Below, piece after piece: positions 41,704 through 54,349 of a stretch of 64,000 nucleotides of DNA; the stretch's first letter is position 1, and each line of letters begins with the position of its first letter. The position numbers were made by a program, and so were the translations under genes. The DNA is from Symbiodinium kawagutii (taxonomy: Eukaryota; Sar; Dinophyceae; Suessiales; Symbiodiniaceae). The stretch is from NCBI GenBank assembly GCA_009767595.1, contig VSDK01004644.1, forward strand, positions 86,122 to 150,121, read 5' to 3'. The notes below the pieces were generated by a model. The model searched no databases, was not told the DNA's origin, and worked only from the letters and a program-made list of their open reading frames with translations.

Positions 41704-44019
41704 ACATTGGTATATGAATTTATATAAACTGCAGGGGGTCCCATCAACGAGGTCCTAATTGCACTGCCCAGGAACTCCATCCATGGAAGCGCGAACTCCA
41801 GTTGCGTTCTCAGCCGTGGGGCAGGATTCATTCAGAGGGTCCATCAGTCCCTGTAGCGACCATTGAACCTCTTTGTACAAGTGTAACATGTGTATAAGTT
41901 TTATCACTGACATTGCAGCTCAAACATAGATAACTATGTTCTAACTGAATGTGTATATAACTACGATTATGACTACAACTATGGACATTATTGGCACTGT
42001 GGTGATAGTTTCTGAAAGTATGTGTGTAGTTCCATGATTGCTGTAATGTGAGACTTATGAATGGCTATTGCCTGAATACAGCGTGCCATGATAACGCCTT
42101 TTGGGGACAGGATGAACTGTATGATTGTTGGTGTTTGTGTGGGGGGGTAGTGCCCCTTGCAGACGCAGGGGTAGCGGTGACCAGTGACTAGTGATGATCT
42201 TTTTTTATCGCATCCTTTCACTGACGCATTCTTCGGAGGAAGTGTAATGAACTAATGCACTGCAAATGGAGGTGTCCCCGTACTTGGCTGGAGGTCATGT
42301 GTTTACCGGGGGGGCCGATTTTGAAGTGTGCTACACATCACTTGGACCTTTGAGACTTTACTTGTGTGGTGCTTCGTTGTCGATGCTGCGGTGGCCTATG
42401 GTAGATGGGTTTCCTGTGGGGTGGTGTTCCAGTCCTAGGCCACAGGGAGATCAGTGTACCGACAGATCTCCTCACCGGTGGTTGGGAACTGAGGGACGAG
42501 ACATGGAGACATATGGAGACCATCATGGACTGGACATGACTAGACATGGTCCATGGTGAAGTGATATGAAGTGGTGGTATGATGTTGGAAGCTTATTGAA
42601 GGGACCTGGAAAACCCTGATTTCAGGCCCTACTCACTCCACGTATTGCGGGCGAAGTGAGGCGAAACCGTGGGGCTTCATCATGCAACGATGTTGATTTA
42701 ACATGATTTTTGGCTATGTTGTGCTCCGAAATGCTTGGTTGGCACAGGACCATCATGACACCGGTGGCCGGATACCCACAATAACTCCATGCCGCTGTGC
42801 CGGGTCAACCTGGCGGCGATGCTTTTTCAAGGCAGGAAACAGTGGAGGCAGCTCTGGCTGAGAAACATGACCCGAAACTTTGAATGATCTGAATTGGTTC
42901 AAACGACAAAGTTTCCCTGTGTGGTGTGGCTTTTTTGACATAGAGAATTTTCGGGTGGGATTACCATTGAGAGTTTCCGATGATCACCAAAACTTGGAAC
43001 TGAACACAACCTGAGCAGAACTCTACATCAATAGTGAGATTCAGCGAGATCTGATTGCTGACCATGGTAGACTATCAGAGAGGGAATTTTTAGAAAAGGA
43101 TCACCCATTGGAAATCCAATGAGAAATCCACTAGGAAATCCAAGATGATCCAAAAAGTCTTTGTCCCGATCACAGATGTGAGAAGTGCAGAGGACTCTGG
43201 ATTCCCGACCTGCGCAGGCACCAAGTCGTTCAGAACTGGTTGGCGCCAGTTGCCAATGCCACGGTGAAAATATCTGTGGCTCAGGTGAAGGGAAGGTAGG
43301 GAAATGTTACAGCTGCGAACCATACAAGTCACTGGGGTCCAGAATGGGTGTAGGCAACGAGTCACTGGTACAAGACAAACCTTGCTTGTGACTCGTCAGG
43401 CAAAACACAAATGTGAAATATTCAATGGTTGAGACCTGGTTGAGCAGCATCTTGGTGTTTTGGATTTGGTATTTCAGCCTACCCTACCCGCTTTCTGTCC
43501 CTGCAGAATCTGTACAGCTGGCCCAGAACTAAAGACCAGAGGTTTCACTGGAAATTTGCTCTGATCCTCACGTCCCAAGGACGATCGTTCAAAGAAATGT
43601 ATATCATTGGCAGCACAAGGCAATAGCTTAGTGTATGAACTTGTCATACCTTGCAATTCTGAATGTTGGACCCCTTGCCCTGGCCACAACAAGTCAGTGA
43701 TGCCGTTGCCTCGTGCAGTCTGTAGATCTGGGATAGGCCAATGTGCCACCAAAAGCTGATGACGAGATGTTCTGAGTCCCTGGCATTCTAAAGATCCGTG
43801 GAAAAATGCGTGGAAAAATGGCACTCTCTCCGTGGATTTGTTTGGTTTCCAGCATTGTAAGTTCTCCTACTTGAGCAGCCAGATGCCATTGGTGCAGAGT
43901 GATCGTCATTTTGCTTGAGCGTGATCACTGACCGATGTTGAGTTCAGGTCAACTTTGCTGTTGCCATTTCCATGCTATGCTGTGATCATTGACTATTACC
44001 GCCTCCGTGCCGCTTGCAG
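41704..44019. other. Mostly non-coding region
   Basis: Short competing frames only. The 43185-43391 plus frame has a Cys-rich part (CQCHGENICGSGEGKVGKCY), possibly exon material, but no border evidence. Confidence 0.35.
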
Positions 44020-44100
44020 GTTTGCTTTGCTGCCGCAACAGACTGAGGATGAGCTGGCCATTTCAGAGGCTGAGTTATGGGATGGTCACGGAACAAAGTT
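44020..44100 (+). CDS. Short exon-like segment, hypothetical protein
   Basis: After a good acceptor (CGCTTGCAG at 44011-44019) the frame reads FALLPQQTEDELAISEAELW then DGHGTK. The donor is unclear. It lies 213 bp upstream of another exon-like segment on the same strand and may belong to the same gene. Confidence 0.3.
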
Positions 44101-44312
44101 AGCATTTCAGATCACCCCCATGACTTTACTGATTCTGGAACATGGTACCCCTACATACCCCTATATTTGATGGTAAATCACAAGCTATTCATGATTAGAC
44201 ATGCTGGTGGTTTCTGAACCAACAGATCTCCCATCATGAAGAATCTGTTCAAAATGGATTTATTCAAAAACTGTGAGCCCCGAAGCCTTTCTGATGAGTG
44301 GGCTTTCACCAG

Positions 44313-44454
44313 GTACACTCCAAGCTCGACAGGGCGCTGAAGTTTCTGCAGCGTGATGTTGGGCTGGGATCCCTGGAGAGATCACCAGGTGTGCGTCCAT
44401 GGCTGGCTCATGTTCATCTCTTCCATGGAGCCGTGGAATTCTGCAGTCACGACC
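44313..44454 (+). CDS. Exon-like segment with good splice borders, hypothetical protein
   Basis: Bounded by TTTCACCAG/GTACAC (44312/44313) and GACC/GTAAGA (44454/44455). The 142-nt open frame reads VHSKLDRALKFLQRDVGLGS then RPWLAHVHLFHGAVEFCSHD. Codon-like composition throughout. No family recognised. Confidence 0.45.
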
Positions 44455-45657
44455 GTAAGAGGCCGGGGGAAGTATTGAAGCTCACGACATTTCCCAAAGA
44501 CCAGACACTTTGGTGCGATATAGGCGCCACTTCGATCATCAATGTATTTCTACCCTTCGTGGATTCTACGATTCATTTTGATTCATCACTTGATCCATTA
44601 GCAATTTGTTGAATGCGATGAGGTATTCACTTCTGGACGATGCCCTCGCAGAATCGGGAGGTGGCGTCAGGCGTGGGTTCAGGATGGCACTGGCACATGC
44701 TCACAGGACCTGGTCTTCCATAGCAATGGACTGATATCAGCGCAATGCATGCCATGGTATGCCATCATCGGCAACCATAGGTCTATCCTGGATGAAAGTT
44801 GGACATCAGTACAGCTTTGAGCGAGCACATCTGTAGATTGCTTCTGAATTTGTTCACCAGTGTTCACCATGAAGGGTAATACCAAGCACCATTCACCAAG
44901 AATCACCAAGGAAATTTGCAATAGTCATGATACCAATAGTTCACTTCCAATAGTCATCAGGAAATACCAATAAGTCAACAATCACCAATGAAATAGTCAC
45001 TCGCCGATATCCAGCATAAACAACATCAAGCAACTACAAAAAGAATATCACAATCACAAACTATTCGAGACGAAAAAGCAAACATCACTTGTAATCACCT
45101 ATTCAATTCGGACAATCAGTCACTGACTAACACTTACCATCAACATCAGTCCCCGATAACCAAACTACTACCTCCACCTCATTTTCACCCCAAATCAATC
45201 ATATTCCCACAATGATATCTCTTTGTTTTACAAACCAGTCATATCTTCAACTCTAAGAAAACACAGGGTATTCTCTAAAAACTAAAATCCATGTATAAAT
45301 CCCGTAGATTTGAATCTTCAATCTCCGAAAATGTAAACTGAACCTTTCACTGTAGAAAAACATCTACAGACAATCTGAATTTTCCACAGAAATCTCTAGG
45401 AAAGTCTGAATTTTCCACAGAAATCTAGAGAAAATCTGAATTTTCCACAGAAATCTCCAGAAAATCTGCAGAATTTTCTCCCCTTTTCGCAGGTTGGCCA
45501 CAGACATCGATGTGGTCAAAGCCTTGGGCGCCATTCCTGCGCCCCGGGGGCATCGTTCCTGCCGAGCCCCCAAGGCAGGGCGCGGGGTTGAGAACTAGTT
45601 GAGAACCAGTTGAGAGCCTGTTGAAAGTCTAAGTTGAACTGCTTAGGTTGAACTGTT
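44455..45657. other. Non-coding region
   Basis: Contains CACCAATAGTCA-type repeats (44860-45010) and the 30-bp array at 45373-45468. No gene seen. Confidence 0.5.
45373..45468 (+). repeat. 30-31 bp tandem repeat with TCTGAATTTTCCACAGAAAT
   Basis: Three copies beginning at 45374, 45405 and 45435, unit TCTGAATTTTCCACAGAAAT plus about 10 variable bases. Confidence 0.85.
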
Positions 45658-45930
45658 TTGCTGACTCAAGATGCTAAGATACGAGCAAAGTTGGAGTGGA
45701 TTGCCGATTGGTCAGACCTGTTCCCGTACCATTTTGCCTATTTGGAGATGTCAATGACAGACAGGTCGCTTGAGAGTGGTCACCAACTACGCCAGCTGCA
45801 CATCCGGTGCTGCCAGGAGCGGCCCGTCGTCGAAAATGCTGATGCAGATGACATCCTCTCGTGCAAACCGGAGATTGGAAAGTGCCCCTGCTTGCGATGT
45901 GACCATTACAGCCAGAAAACACGAGAGGTG
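45658..45930 (+). CDS. Exon-like segment, hypothetical protein
   Basis: A frame without ATG reads DAKIRAKLEWIADWSDLFPY, then MTDRSLESGHQLRQLHIRCC and a Cys-rich end (CKPEIGKCPCLRCDHYSQK), with GAG/GTGACT near 45930 as a possible donor. Two more exon-like segments follow on the same strand (45991 and 46333), so this may be one gene of at least three exons. The Cys/His cluster could bind zinc; family not recognised. Confidence 0.4.
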
Positions 45931-45990
45931 ACTTGATGAATGAATATACATGTATACTGTACATATATATATATATACATACACATACTC

Positions 45991-46120
45991 ATGACTGTTT
46001 CAATCGGTCTTGGAAAGTTTGCCCTCGCTTGCAAGATCTGGCGTATTGGCATTTTGAGGTATGCGCATTATAAGGATGACATCGTCCTTGTTTCCAGGTG
46101 GGACCAGAAAGTGGTTGGGA
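45991..46120 (+). CDS. Exon-like segment, hypothetical protein
   Basis: Frame MTVSIGLGKFALACKIWRIG then ILRYAHYKDDIVLVSRWDQK, following a (TA)n tract at 45963-45980. Borders uncertain (TTTCCAG/GTGGGA at 46093-46104 may be a splice site). Grouped with its neighbours only by strand and proximity. Confidence 0.3.
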
Positions 46121-46332
46121 GAGATGGCCGAGGGTTGGGGGTCCAAGGGTCACCACGGGACGGGACGGCTGGGCATTTTGTCAAGGTTGGTTCGTCAAGT
46201 ATGGTAATTGTAGTTTTTTCAGCGCATAAAAAACCATTATTTAGCATGAAGAATATTATGTTTACAGTTGTAGTTCTACTTGTCGTCGTTGCGGTGGTTA
46301 GTCCAACAGGGTCATGCCGTTGTCCCCTGCAG

Positions 46333-46543
46333 ATTCGCCGGCTTGGTCCATGGCTTTACGGATACGGAGCGAATGGATCCGAATGCCAAGCACGACACAC
46401 TGTACAAGAAGGTCCTACAGGCACCGCCGGGGGAGACAGACAAGAATGACAAGATAAGAGTCTGCCTTGTTGAACTGCTGAATTCCTTTGAAGAACACCC
46501 CTTGAAAATCCCTGAAGATTTGATGTGGCAACTTCCTTTTTGA
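46333..46543 (+). CDS. Terminal exon-like segment, hypothetical protein
   Basis: Begins after CCCCTGCAG (46332) and ends at TGA 46541-46543. It reads FAGLVHGFTDTERMDPNAKH then DKIRVCLVELLNSFEEHPLK, ending IPEDLMWQLPF. Good coding character and a natural stop suggest a last exon. No family recognised. Confidence 0.45.
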
Positions 46544-48713
46544 GAATCATGACAGGTGTTGAGCGACACCAAAGCCCCTTTAACCTAAAACGCTGAACTG
46601 ACAGCAAAGACTCCCCCTTCTTTATTCACGAAACTCCCATCATTCAAGATTTCCAGAATTGACCATAGTTGTTTGCTTTAAGAGACGCAAGATTTCACGG
46701 GCCATCGCGTCACAACATAGGTTTGCTGCGCTCAGGGCATCCGTCTCATGCACCTCTGCGAGTATCACTATGCTGATGTGGTTCTCACCTTGGCATATGC
46801 ATCGGTCTACTTCCGAGGCTCTGCACTTAGAACTTGGTCTTGAAATCAGAGACCATCCCAAGGGACATCAAAGGATCCAAGAAACATCTTTGAATCATTT
46901 TGAATCCGTGAAGAGTCAGCAATCTTTGAATGCCACTCTCATGTTTCCATATGTTTTCCTGGTTTGTTTCCTTGTTTTCTCTTGGCTCTTAGCCCAGCTT
47001 CTGGAAATTCATTGGCGTTACTATGTGTTGCCCAGGTGCCTTCACTTCTATTGGCCAAAAGATGAGCGACTACGAGGTCATCAAAGGGTGGGGCATCAGG
47101 ACAACCACCAACTGTACCAATGAAGCGTCACCTCGGTTTTGATGTTGTTTTGTGCAAAGTTGTGTACCTGCAATCTGTTTTTCTTGCATGTAAGAGCTGT
47201 GATTCCAAAATTGCAGAATTGCTTGCAACACAACTTGCGTGAAGCCAACACAGGTGCTGTGACTAAGACCTGGATTCCATGATGTGTTGCTGCGCTCATT
47301 CCGACCGGAGGCAGCTCACGTCTGCGTCTTGCTGATCTACTTGGCTCATAGCTTCCTGTTCGACGAAACCTGCCCCTTGAGGCGGACCCGGCACGTTCGG
47401 CCCGACTGATCTTTGTGTAAAAATGTTTGGGTCCACATAGATACACTAGGATTCAGCGAAAAACTGAACAGGTTCATGGATGAGTAATGCATGTACTCCA
47501 AGTCCATCCTCTGAAGTAGCAACAATGGTCAAGGACAGAAATATTATAACTCGTTGCACGTGGGCAGTCGCATGCACCGCCTTGCACCGTTGCAGGGTAT
47601 GGCAGCAGCACATCTTCAAGAAGTACTGCAATCTCAAAGTCAGAACCTGAGGTTTTGCTCGGTTTCTACTGAGCGATACTTTTGAAAGATGCCATGATGG
47701 TGAAAGGGGTTAGAGGCCTAAGCTGGTGGGCTTACGACCTATCATCATTTTTGGACATTCTTGATCTGGACCTTAAAAGCAGCTCGGGAAGGAGGGAAAT
47801 TCTTTTCTGGTGCGCTTTAATTTTGAGCAGGTGCAATCAGCATCTTTTGGTTGAAGTAGAAAAGAAACACATATTTGGATCTTCACTACGTTGGCTTTGG
47901 TTTCTGCAATTTCTGCTAGCAAAAATCTCGAAACAGGCTCAACAAAGGTCAGTAGCGCCAAAATTGATACAGAACGTGGGTGCTTTTGACAGCGTCGTTG
48001 CCTTGGGTTGGATGTACAGATGCTTTGTTCGAAGAAGTAAAGGTAGTGTAACAATGTGAAAGGAACAGCAACAGGTACCACATCCAAACATTGCGAAATA
48101 CGCGGCAGAAGCAGAAATTGTTTCCCCAGTTTGTATTGGTTTTAGATAGTGTACTTGATCATCAATTACTACCCCATCAACCACGATCTCTCTCTCTCTC
48201 TCTCTCTGTAGGTTTGATGTATAGAAAGTGATTTGTAAACTTTGTGTAGAATTATGCAGAAGTATACTTGTGAAGTTGGTCTTGCCTTCTTAGTGATGGT
48301 TTGTGAACTATGGTCAATGCTGGTTGACATTGGTCACTGACAGGTTCATTCTGGTCTCGTTATTGTTGAGAACAATGGTCACACATGCAGCAATGCAATG
48401 TGTCCGAACTCTCGCGCCATTTCAGGTTTTGGATGCGGCTCTTTATCGCATTTTCAAGCTGCGAGTTGGATTCTCAGCACAGGGCACCAAGGTTAGCGCA
48501 ACATGGACAGCTGCTGATGCACAGATGAGTAGCATACATGGTATTATATACCAATTCAATACGTTGCAATATTATGCGTATATGTAAGTATATACACATA
48601 TTAGTATGTGTATATTGAAATAAGAGATCTAAGTATAATATGCAAATATTACAAACAATGCAAATATACACATACTCACAGACAAAATGAAGCCGACATG
48701 AGACTGTCATCAG
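46544..48713. other. Mostly non-coding region
   Basis: (CT)n at 48187-48208. Weak frames at 47682-48059 (+), 47096-47446 (-) and 48430-48540 (+, VLDAALYRIFKLRVGFSAQG) may contain exon traces, without clear borders. Confidence 0.35.
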
Positions 48714-48950
48714 GGCTTCAAGCTGCGAATCACCGAAGCAGAGGAAAAGGAAGCGTTGAGCGTCGCAGCCTCAGTGCTCCTCCCGAGCTCCTCCCGAGAT
48801 CCTCCTCTCCTCCCAGGTGCTTTTGCTACGGACCAACGGTGGCCTTCCCGCGCCATCCTCGGTGGTGTCTCGGCATTAGCCTTGGTGGCTTCGGCACCGT
48901 GCTGGTCTAAGGATGGGAGCACCAATGGTCCAAGAAGGCGAGGTACCTGA
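48714..48950 (+). CDS. Exon-like segment, hypothetical protein with hydrophobic stretch
   Basis: After a GTCATCAG acceptor-like site the frame reads GFKLRITEAEEKEALSVAAS, then AILGGVSALALVASAPCWSK, to TGA 48948-48950. G/C-rich third positions. The Ala/Leu stretch could be a membrane or targeting segment. A shadow frame on the minus strand (48710-48925) is less convincing. Confidence 0.4.
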   Translation, partial: GFKLRITEAEEKEALSVAASVLLPSSSRDPPLLPGAFATDQRWPSRAILGGVSALALVASAPCWSKDGSTNGPRRRGT

Positions 48951-49398
48951 CAATCTCATCTGACAGGACGTCCTTGTAAGGTTGAAGATGAAGTGTCATG
49001 ACATGTTATGAAGCCCGGACTACTTCAAATACTATGAAATGTCATGAAATATCATGAGTCATGAAAGTACTTAAAAGATCTTGGAATATCTTGGAACTAT
49101 TTCTACCTATGTGGATTTTCATGTGGCCGATTTCTTCGGAAACTTGTGACGCCGCTAGGCCAAAGGGACGTAGCTCAGGCTCTTCCAGTACAGAGTCGAA
49201 ATGCGTGGATAAGGAGGAGAGAGCTCCACAGCTCCCGAAAGTTTTGACGTCACTTAATATCACTTGATTTTTTGAAGCGTCAATTGAAGTAAGTGAAGCA
49301 AGTGAAATAATTGAAGTAAGTACTTAGGTAAGTACTGAAGTGAAGCAAGTGAAGTACTCTTGAATCTCTCGAAGTGTGTGAAAAACGGAAGTCTCCTC

Positions 49399-49914
49399 AT
49401 GCAAGGACAGTGGCTCGGCGGACATAATCAACATCTGAAGCTCCTGACCCCTCAAGAGTTGGCAAACCAAACAAAGTCTTGTGGTACCCGCTGCAGCAAA
49501 ACTGAGATCTCAGCTCTCACCTTAGCAGAAGGGGGTACCAAAATCGTTCCAAATCTTAGCAGAAGGGGGGTGCCAAAATCAAAGATTGTTCGAAATTCGG
49601 AACTGCTTACGTTTCAGGGGGTGTCAGGAAGTATCAGTGCTAGAAAGCGCCTCCAGAGATTATATTGGGGGTGTTCGAAGGATGAGGAATTGGGCCGTTT
49701 CACCATGCTGAATGGCACGGAAGCGCCTAGATCTCCTGCGAGATTCCCTGCGTGTGGGATTTTGGATTCGAAGGACCAGCGAAAGGAAACCCGTGGCACG
49801 CCCTGTGGGACCTTTGAAGATACGCCATGGTATTTGAGTGTTGAGTTTAATTGGAGTATTAACTTAAATATCCATTTCAGTTATATAGTATTTTCCAAAA
49901 TGTGTTTCAATTGA
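49399..49914 (+). CDS. ORF, hypothetical protein, 171 aa, doubtful
   Basis: ATG 49399 to TGA 49912-49914. Mixed composition; it spans an internal direct repeat (CTTAGCAGAAGGGGG, about 49524 and 49555), and its C-terminus is AT-rich and hydrophobic. No domain. It could be a chance frame or part of an old repeat element. Confidence 0.22.
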   Translation: MQGQWLGGHNQHLKLLTPQELANQTKSCGTRCSKTEISALTLAEGGTKIVPNLSRRGVPKSKIVRNSELLTFQGVSGSISARKRLQRLYWGCSKDEELGRFTMLNGTEAPRSPARFPACGILDSKDQRKETRGTPCGTFEDTPWYLSVEFNWSINLNIHFSYIVFSKMCFN

Positions 49915-50330
49915 CCTTGTACTCCAGTTTCAGTAATTGTTTTGAACTGTACTTATTTGCTTAGCCATGAATTTGTTCAATGGTTACTCACCGTGAATCA
50001 CCTTCTACCAGCCAAGATCTACCAAGATTTGTGTCCTTCAATCCTGGACCGGAGGCTTCAACGATCCATCGTGTGGGTGCAAAGCAAAGCTTAACCCCCG
50101 CTGCCCCGGCAAAGCTTAGTCTTCCAGTTCCAGGTCTCAGCCATTCTGGCTGTTGAACCATTTGAGTTCAACCATCAATATCAACCAGTTTGTTTTCTAA
50201 GAGTTGTTTTTTTCCAGAGATGTAAAAAACAGGATGTTGTCATTTGAGTGGTGGCTGTTCTGATCTTGTCATTCAATGCCCAAGATTAAAGTTAACAAAA
50301 CTTAGCTGTTACGATGGGACCGACTTGTTA

Positions 50331-50627
50331 ATGACCTTGCGACGTACCATGCTGACTGTGCAGACAGTCTTCGACGTCGCGAGAGATGCATTGCCTCAGT
50401 TAGATGGGCAGAGATCGATGGCGTGGCTCAGGGTAGCGTACGCATTTTCTATGGCGTGTCTCTATGTTGGGGATAAAGGCAAGAAAGATAGGGACCGGTT
50501 CGTGCCCAACTTTGAGAAAACCGATCGATCATCAGCACCAGCAAAGGTGAACACCAAGACTTTGCGCCCATGGAAGGGAACTATGTTGAATTTAAGTGTC
50601 CGCATTACAGACTTTATTTATGGATAG
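50331..50627 (+). CDS. ORF, hypothetical protein, 98 aa
   Basis: ATG 50331 to TAG; the frame is open upstream to about 50244. It reads MTLRRTMLTVQTVFDVARDA, then GQRSMAWLRVAYAFSMACLY and GKKDRDRFVPNFEKTDRSSA. Coding-like over most of its length. No family recognised; it could be a host exon or a transposon relic. Confidence 0.35.
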   Translation: MTLRRTMLTVQTVFDVARDALPQLDGQRSMAWLRVAYAFSMACLYVGDKGKKDRDRFVPNFEKTDRSSAPAKVNTKTLRPWKGTMLNLSVRITDFIYG

Positions 50628-52271
50628 GGCTGGGACAGCATCTTGCTATATCATGCTAATCGGTACCCTGAAGCGACCCCTTTGATTTCAAGATATTTCA
50701 AGGGTTGGGCGGCAACAAACTTCTTCACAGCCAACAGATGAACTTTAGTCTGAGGGACTCTGAGGGACCAAACGTTTGTCATTGTTTGTCATCAATAAGT
50801 CGGCAATAGTGCAGTACATATGCTGTTTGCTTGTCGAATGTGCAGATTCTGTTTCTTTCCAGCTTAAAACATGGTGTGGAATCATCTCAGTGTGGCCCAA
50901 CTCTTCGTGAAATTGGTCTCGAAGTGATGGATGTCACCTTTGTTGACCTCTCTCTTGGTGGAAAAATGAGTCCAGCCGCCACATTGTGAGTGCATAGCAT
51001 ACGCAACATGCGCTGTAACTTCAGCTGGACAGCGGGATGGCTTCCTACCAGTTGGCTCAAGCTGCTGGGGAGCAATCCGTCCCAAAGGCCTGGGAAGTTG
51101 CGATGCCAACATCTCGTGCAGAAGCCAACTGATCTGTGGACACGAGTCGATCTGTTTCGAAATGTGACCAGGAAGTCATGGAGATGAAAGGCCGACGGCG
51201 ATTGCACAACCCAGAAGTGAGTAAATGCGAGATCCAGGATGAAAACATGTGATGTGCCTCTAGTGTCGCGCGGATAACCCATTGGCGAAGCATCCTTTAT
51301 TTTTCCGCATGATCCTTCGCTTGTTTCCTATCTCAACCCAGAATGCAATCACCTCACTGTTGTCAGGCAGATCGCGGTTGCTGAGCGCTCTCCTGTTGGT
51401 GGCCTGCTGCAAACATCCAGGAAAACTGGTTAGGTACACCGCAAAGGCATACTGGGAACACCTGACTAAGCCACTACGCATTTTGTTCAACCAAGCAGGA
51501 TCGAATCCAATCGAATCCGAATGAATCCAACCTCAAATGAACGTCAAGACATGTCAAGACCCTTGTTGGTTGATTGTTGCCATGGTGGGGCTTTGTGATG
51601 CAACTTGCACGTGTGGGAACCACAAAAGCAGCCAGGCAGAAACTTTCAGAATCCAACCGCTACCAACCGCCACCAACCATCATGAACCATATGAACCATG
51701 ATGAACCATCATGACCATTCATGACCCATCATTGACTATCATGGCCGCCAGCTAATTGTTAATGCTTTGAATCATTGGAGATATCATCCTGCCATAGCCT
51801 TTCAGGTCATGACATATGCCGGTCTCAGCTTCCTCCAAGGCACGCACTGGCCCTCAGTTGGTGAGCAGATTGGAGGTCTTGCTAATATGAAGTCACCTGT
51901 CAGAGCGTGGTTGCAATTTTAATCTCTGAGATTAATGCACCAACTGAATCTATTTGGACCTCTTGAAGCCTCCTTCAGTCACAACCAGCACCCTGCCGCC
52001 ACCATCAGCATCATTCATCATGCATCAAATCGATTCGCTCTATTCAAATTGTCAGCTTGGATGCTGAGGCCTCAGATGAGCCTCAAGTCCACTTCCATGG
52101 CAGGTAGATGGGTGGAAGGTGCGCCTCAGATCACCTCATCAGTTCTCACAGATCGAAATCCATGGGACTGACTCATGGATGTCGAGGGCTGGACAGCTCT
52201 TGCATGCTTGTGTTTGACCATCTCAAACAGGGTGGTGTACACAGATTCGGGGAACTCCCCTGTGCGATCTT
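50628..52271. other. Mostly non-coding region
   Basis: Overlapping frames on both strands at 50880-51520 look weakly coding but cannot be resolved. CCAACCGCCACCAACC and ATGAACCATC words at 51650-51740. Confidence 0.35.
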
Positions 52272-52420
52272 TCATGCTGTGGGACTAGCACAGGCTCGGC
52301 AAAATCCCATGCCCGGGTGCCAGATGTGGCCAGTGCTGAGCTCAAGTGCGCAAAAACACTCTTCAACTTTGCCCTTGAACTTCACAGTACTTCCCACTTT
52401 CCTCAGATTCAAAACGTAAG
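52272..52420 (-). CDS. Terminal exon-like segment, hypothetical protein (minus strand)
   Basis: Minus strand from a CATCCACAG acceptor-like site (52420/52421) to a stop at 52272. It reads LRKVGSTVKFKGKVEECFCA then LELSTGHIWHPGMGFCRACA. Cys-rich end; codon-like composition. Family not recognised. Confidence 0.38.
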
Positions 52421-54349
52421 CTGTGGATGCAGAAACGTTTTTAGTCGTCATGTTGATTTGTTCGGCACTGCAGGGTTCACCCTCGCAAGTCTGAGGGGGT
52501 GATGGTGACGTGACCAATCCAGTGGTCATCCCTACCATCTTAGCATCTTTGGCAGGCGCAAGTCATGTCTCGTCATGTTTGGTGATGCTCCACTTGTGTT
52601 TTTTTGTAGACATGGGATTGCCCTTTCAGAGCACGGAACAATTTCGATTGATAATCGCAGATGTGCAGAATCTCGCGGTAGCCCTCGAAGAAACACCTCA
52701 ATCAAATTGACTTCTGTGCGTGTGGTTTGGATCCTTGGTCCCTTACTCGTAAGAGTTTGTTGCCCTTTGTCAAGTTCACCTCACTGCTGGGTGTGATTCT
52801 AGAGATGGAAATGCACATCCTGTTCTAATAGCGATTTGATAATCATTGATAATAGCCATTGTTTTCTTAATTAGCCTCCTGGCTATCCAAAATAGCTGCT
52901 ATTGAAATAGAAACGGATAATGGAACAGGATAATAATCAATTCTAATAGCCTCCTGTTTTAGTAGCGTACTGCTGCTCAGTGTGGAAATGGTAGGGATCT
53001 TTGTCGCAGGTCTCGCCGTGGGCGTTGCCTTTGCACGAGCAGTGGAAGTTGCAGGAACTGCTTCGCAGGACGCAACGCCCTGTGATCTTCGCAACGTGCG
53101 GCGTGGCTTGTGAAATCTGATGAACCACCATGACATCCACCATGGCTTCCTTGGTGAAATTTGTTGGTTGATCATTATTCATCGTGGCATATCATGGTTG
53201 GCTGATCATTAGTGTTTTCAAGATTAGACATTCACCCATTTTCTCAAAGATGATCACTTTGATATATTTTGATAGTGGTGGGTTGTAAGCAGACATCGAC
53301 GACCATAGATGAACATCCCAACAAACGTACCTATTCCTACTTCTTATTGAGATGTTCTTGAGGCGTGCAGGGTTTTTCACCCACAGCCATATGTGACTTG
53401 AGTGGAGTCCCCTGTGCCACCAACGCGCGATGTTTCCCAGGCTGATCGTGTTTTGTTTAGATAGCAGCAATCGCTCCTCAAGCATCCCTGACAACATTTA
53501 GCCACACCAACAACCCCCCCCCCACACACACGCACACACACACACACGCACACCCACACATGCACGCCATTTGAGCAAACCGTCTCAAATGGTCCCTAAC
53601 GCATTCTTGCTGCAAGTGTAACATGTTTTTTTCGATTTTGACGAGGTAAGCATGTTGACTCCATTGGCCTGCTTCTGGGTCATATTGATGAGGAGAAGGA
53701 TAAACATAACATAAAGATGATCAGGAGGATGAAGAAGAAAATTCTGTTTGTTGGAATAGGTTTCGCATCCATACTTTTGCTGCAGGAGCAATCAATGTCA
53801 GGTGAAATCAATGAAGCGAAGCATGGTATGTTTGCTTCCAATTGTAGGTAGGTATTTGTCGGTAAAGCTCGTGGCCGCCAGCATGATGTTCTTGGGTAAG
53901 AATGCTCAAAGTACAGACTCCAAAAACCCGAATTGCAGAGTTTAGAGTTCTGATTCTGGTTTCGGTTTGAGTTTCAGGGGAGGCCTGCTTACAACCTGCT
54001 GAGAAGTGCGTGTTGAGGAACGCGGCAACGTCAGCGAAAGCCTGAAGGCAGCCCTGAGTGCAGATGCAGGTGGGCCAGATTCGAGACCACAACGACACAG
54101 ATTCACAGGAGTTCAATGGGGTCGCCCCACTGCTGAAGAATTCTTGCTGCTCTTCACAGTTGTGGAACTCTTTAACAATTTTCATCTATTTCCTTATTAA
54201 CTCTTATCATGAACTCTTCTTTCTTTCTTATGGGAAACAATTTCCCTTCCCAACTCTTCTCCTCAGCTTATGCCACCCTTAAGAGTTGAAGCAGACACAA
54301 GGTGTCTACTGATGGCAGGCATGGAAGATGTGGAAGATGACGAAACCAG
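52421..54349. other. Mostly non-coding region
   Basis: A (CA)n tract after C9 lies at 53512-53570. A lone ACCCACAGCCATAT end of the 120-bp MITE family is at about 53379-53392. At 52975-53115 both strands read as plausible protein (plus VGIFVAGLAVGVAFARAVEV; minus CNFHCSCKGNAHGETCDKD); unresolved. Confidence 0.35.

Noticed and set aside
51045-51065. TTGGCTCAAG, the last ten bases of the dinoflagellate spliced leader
   Set aside because: The upstream half of the leader is missing; a 10-bp match is expected by chance in 64 kb.
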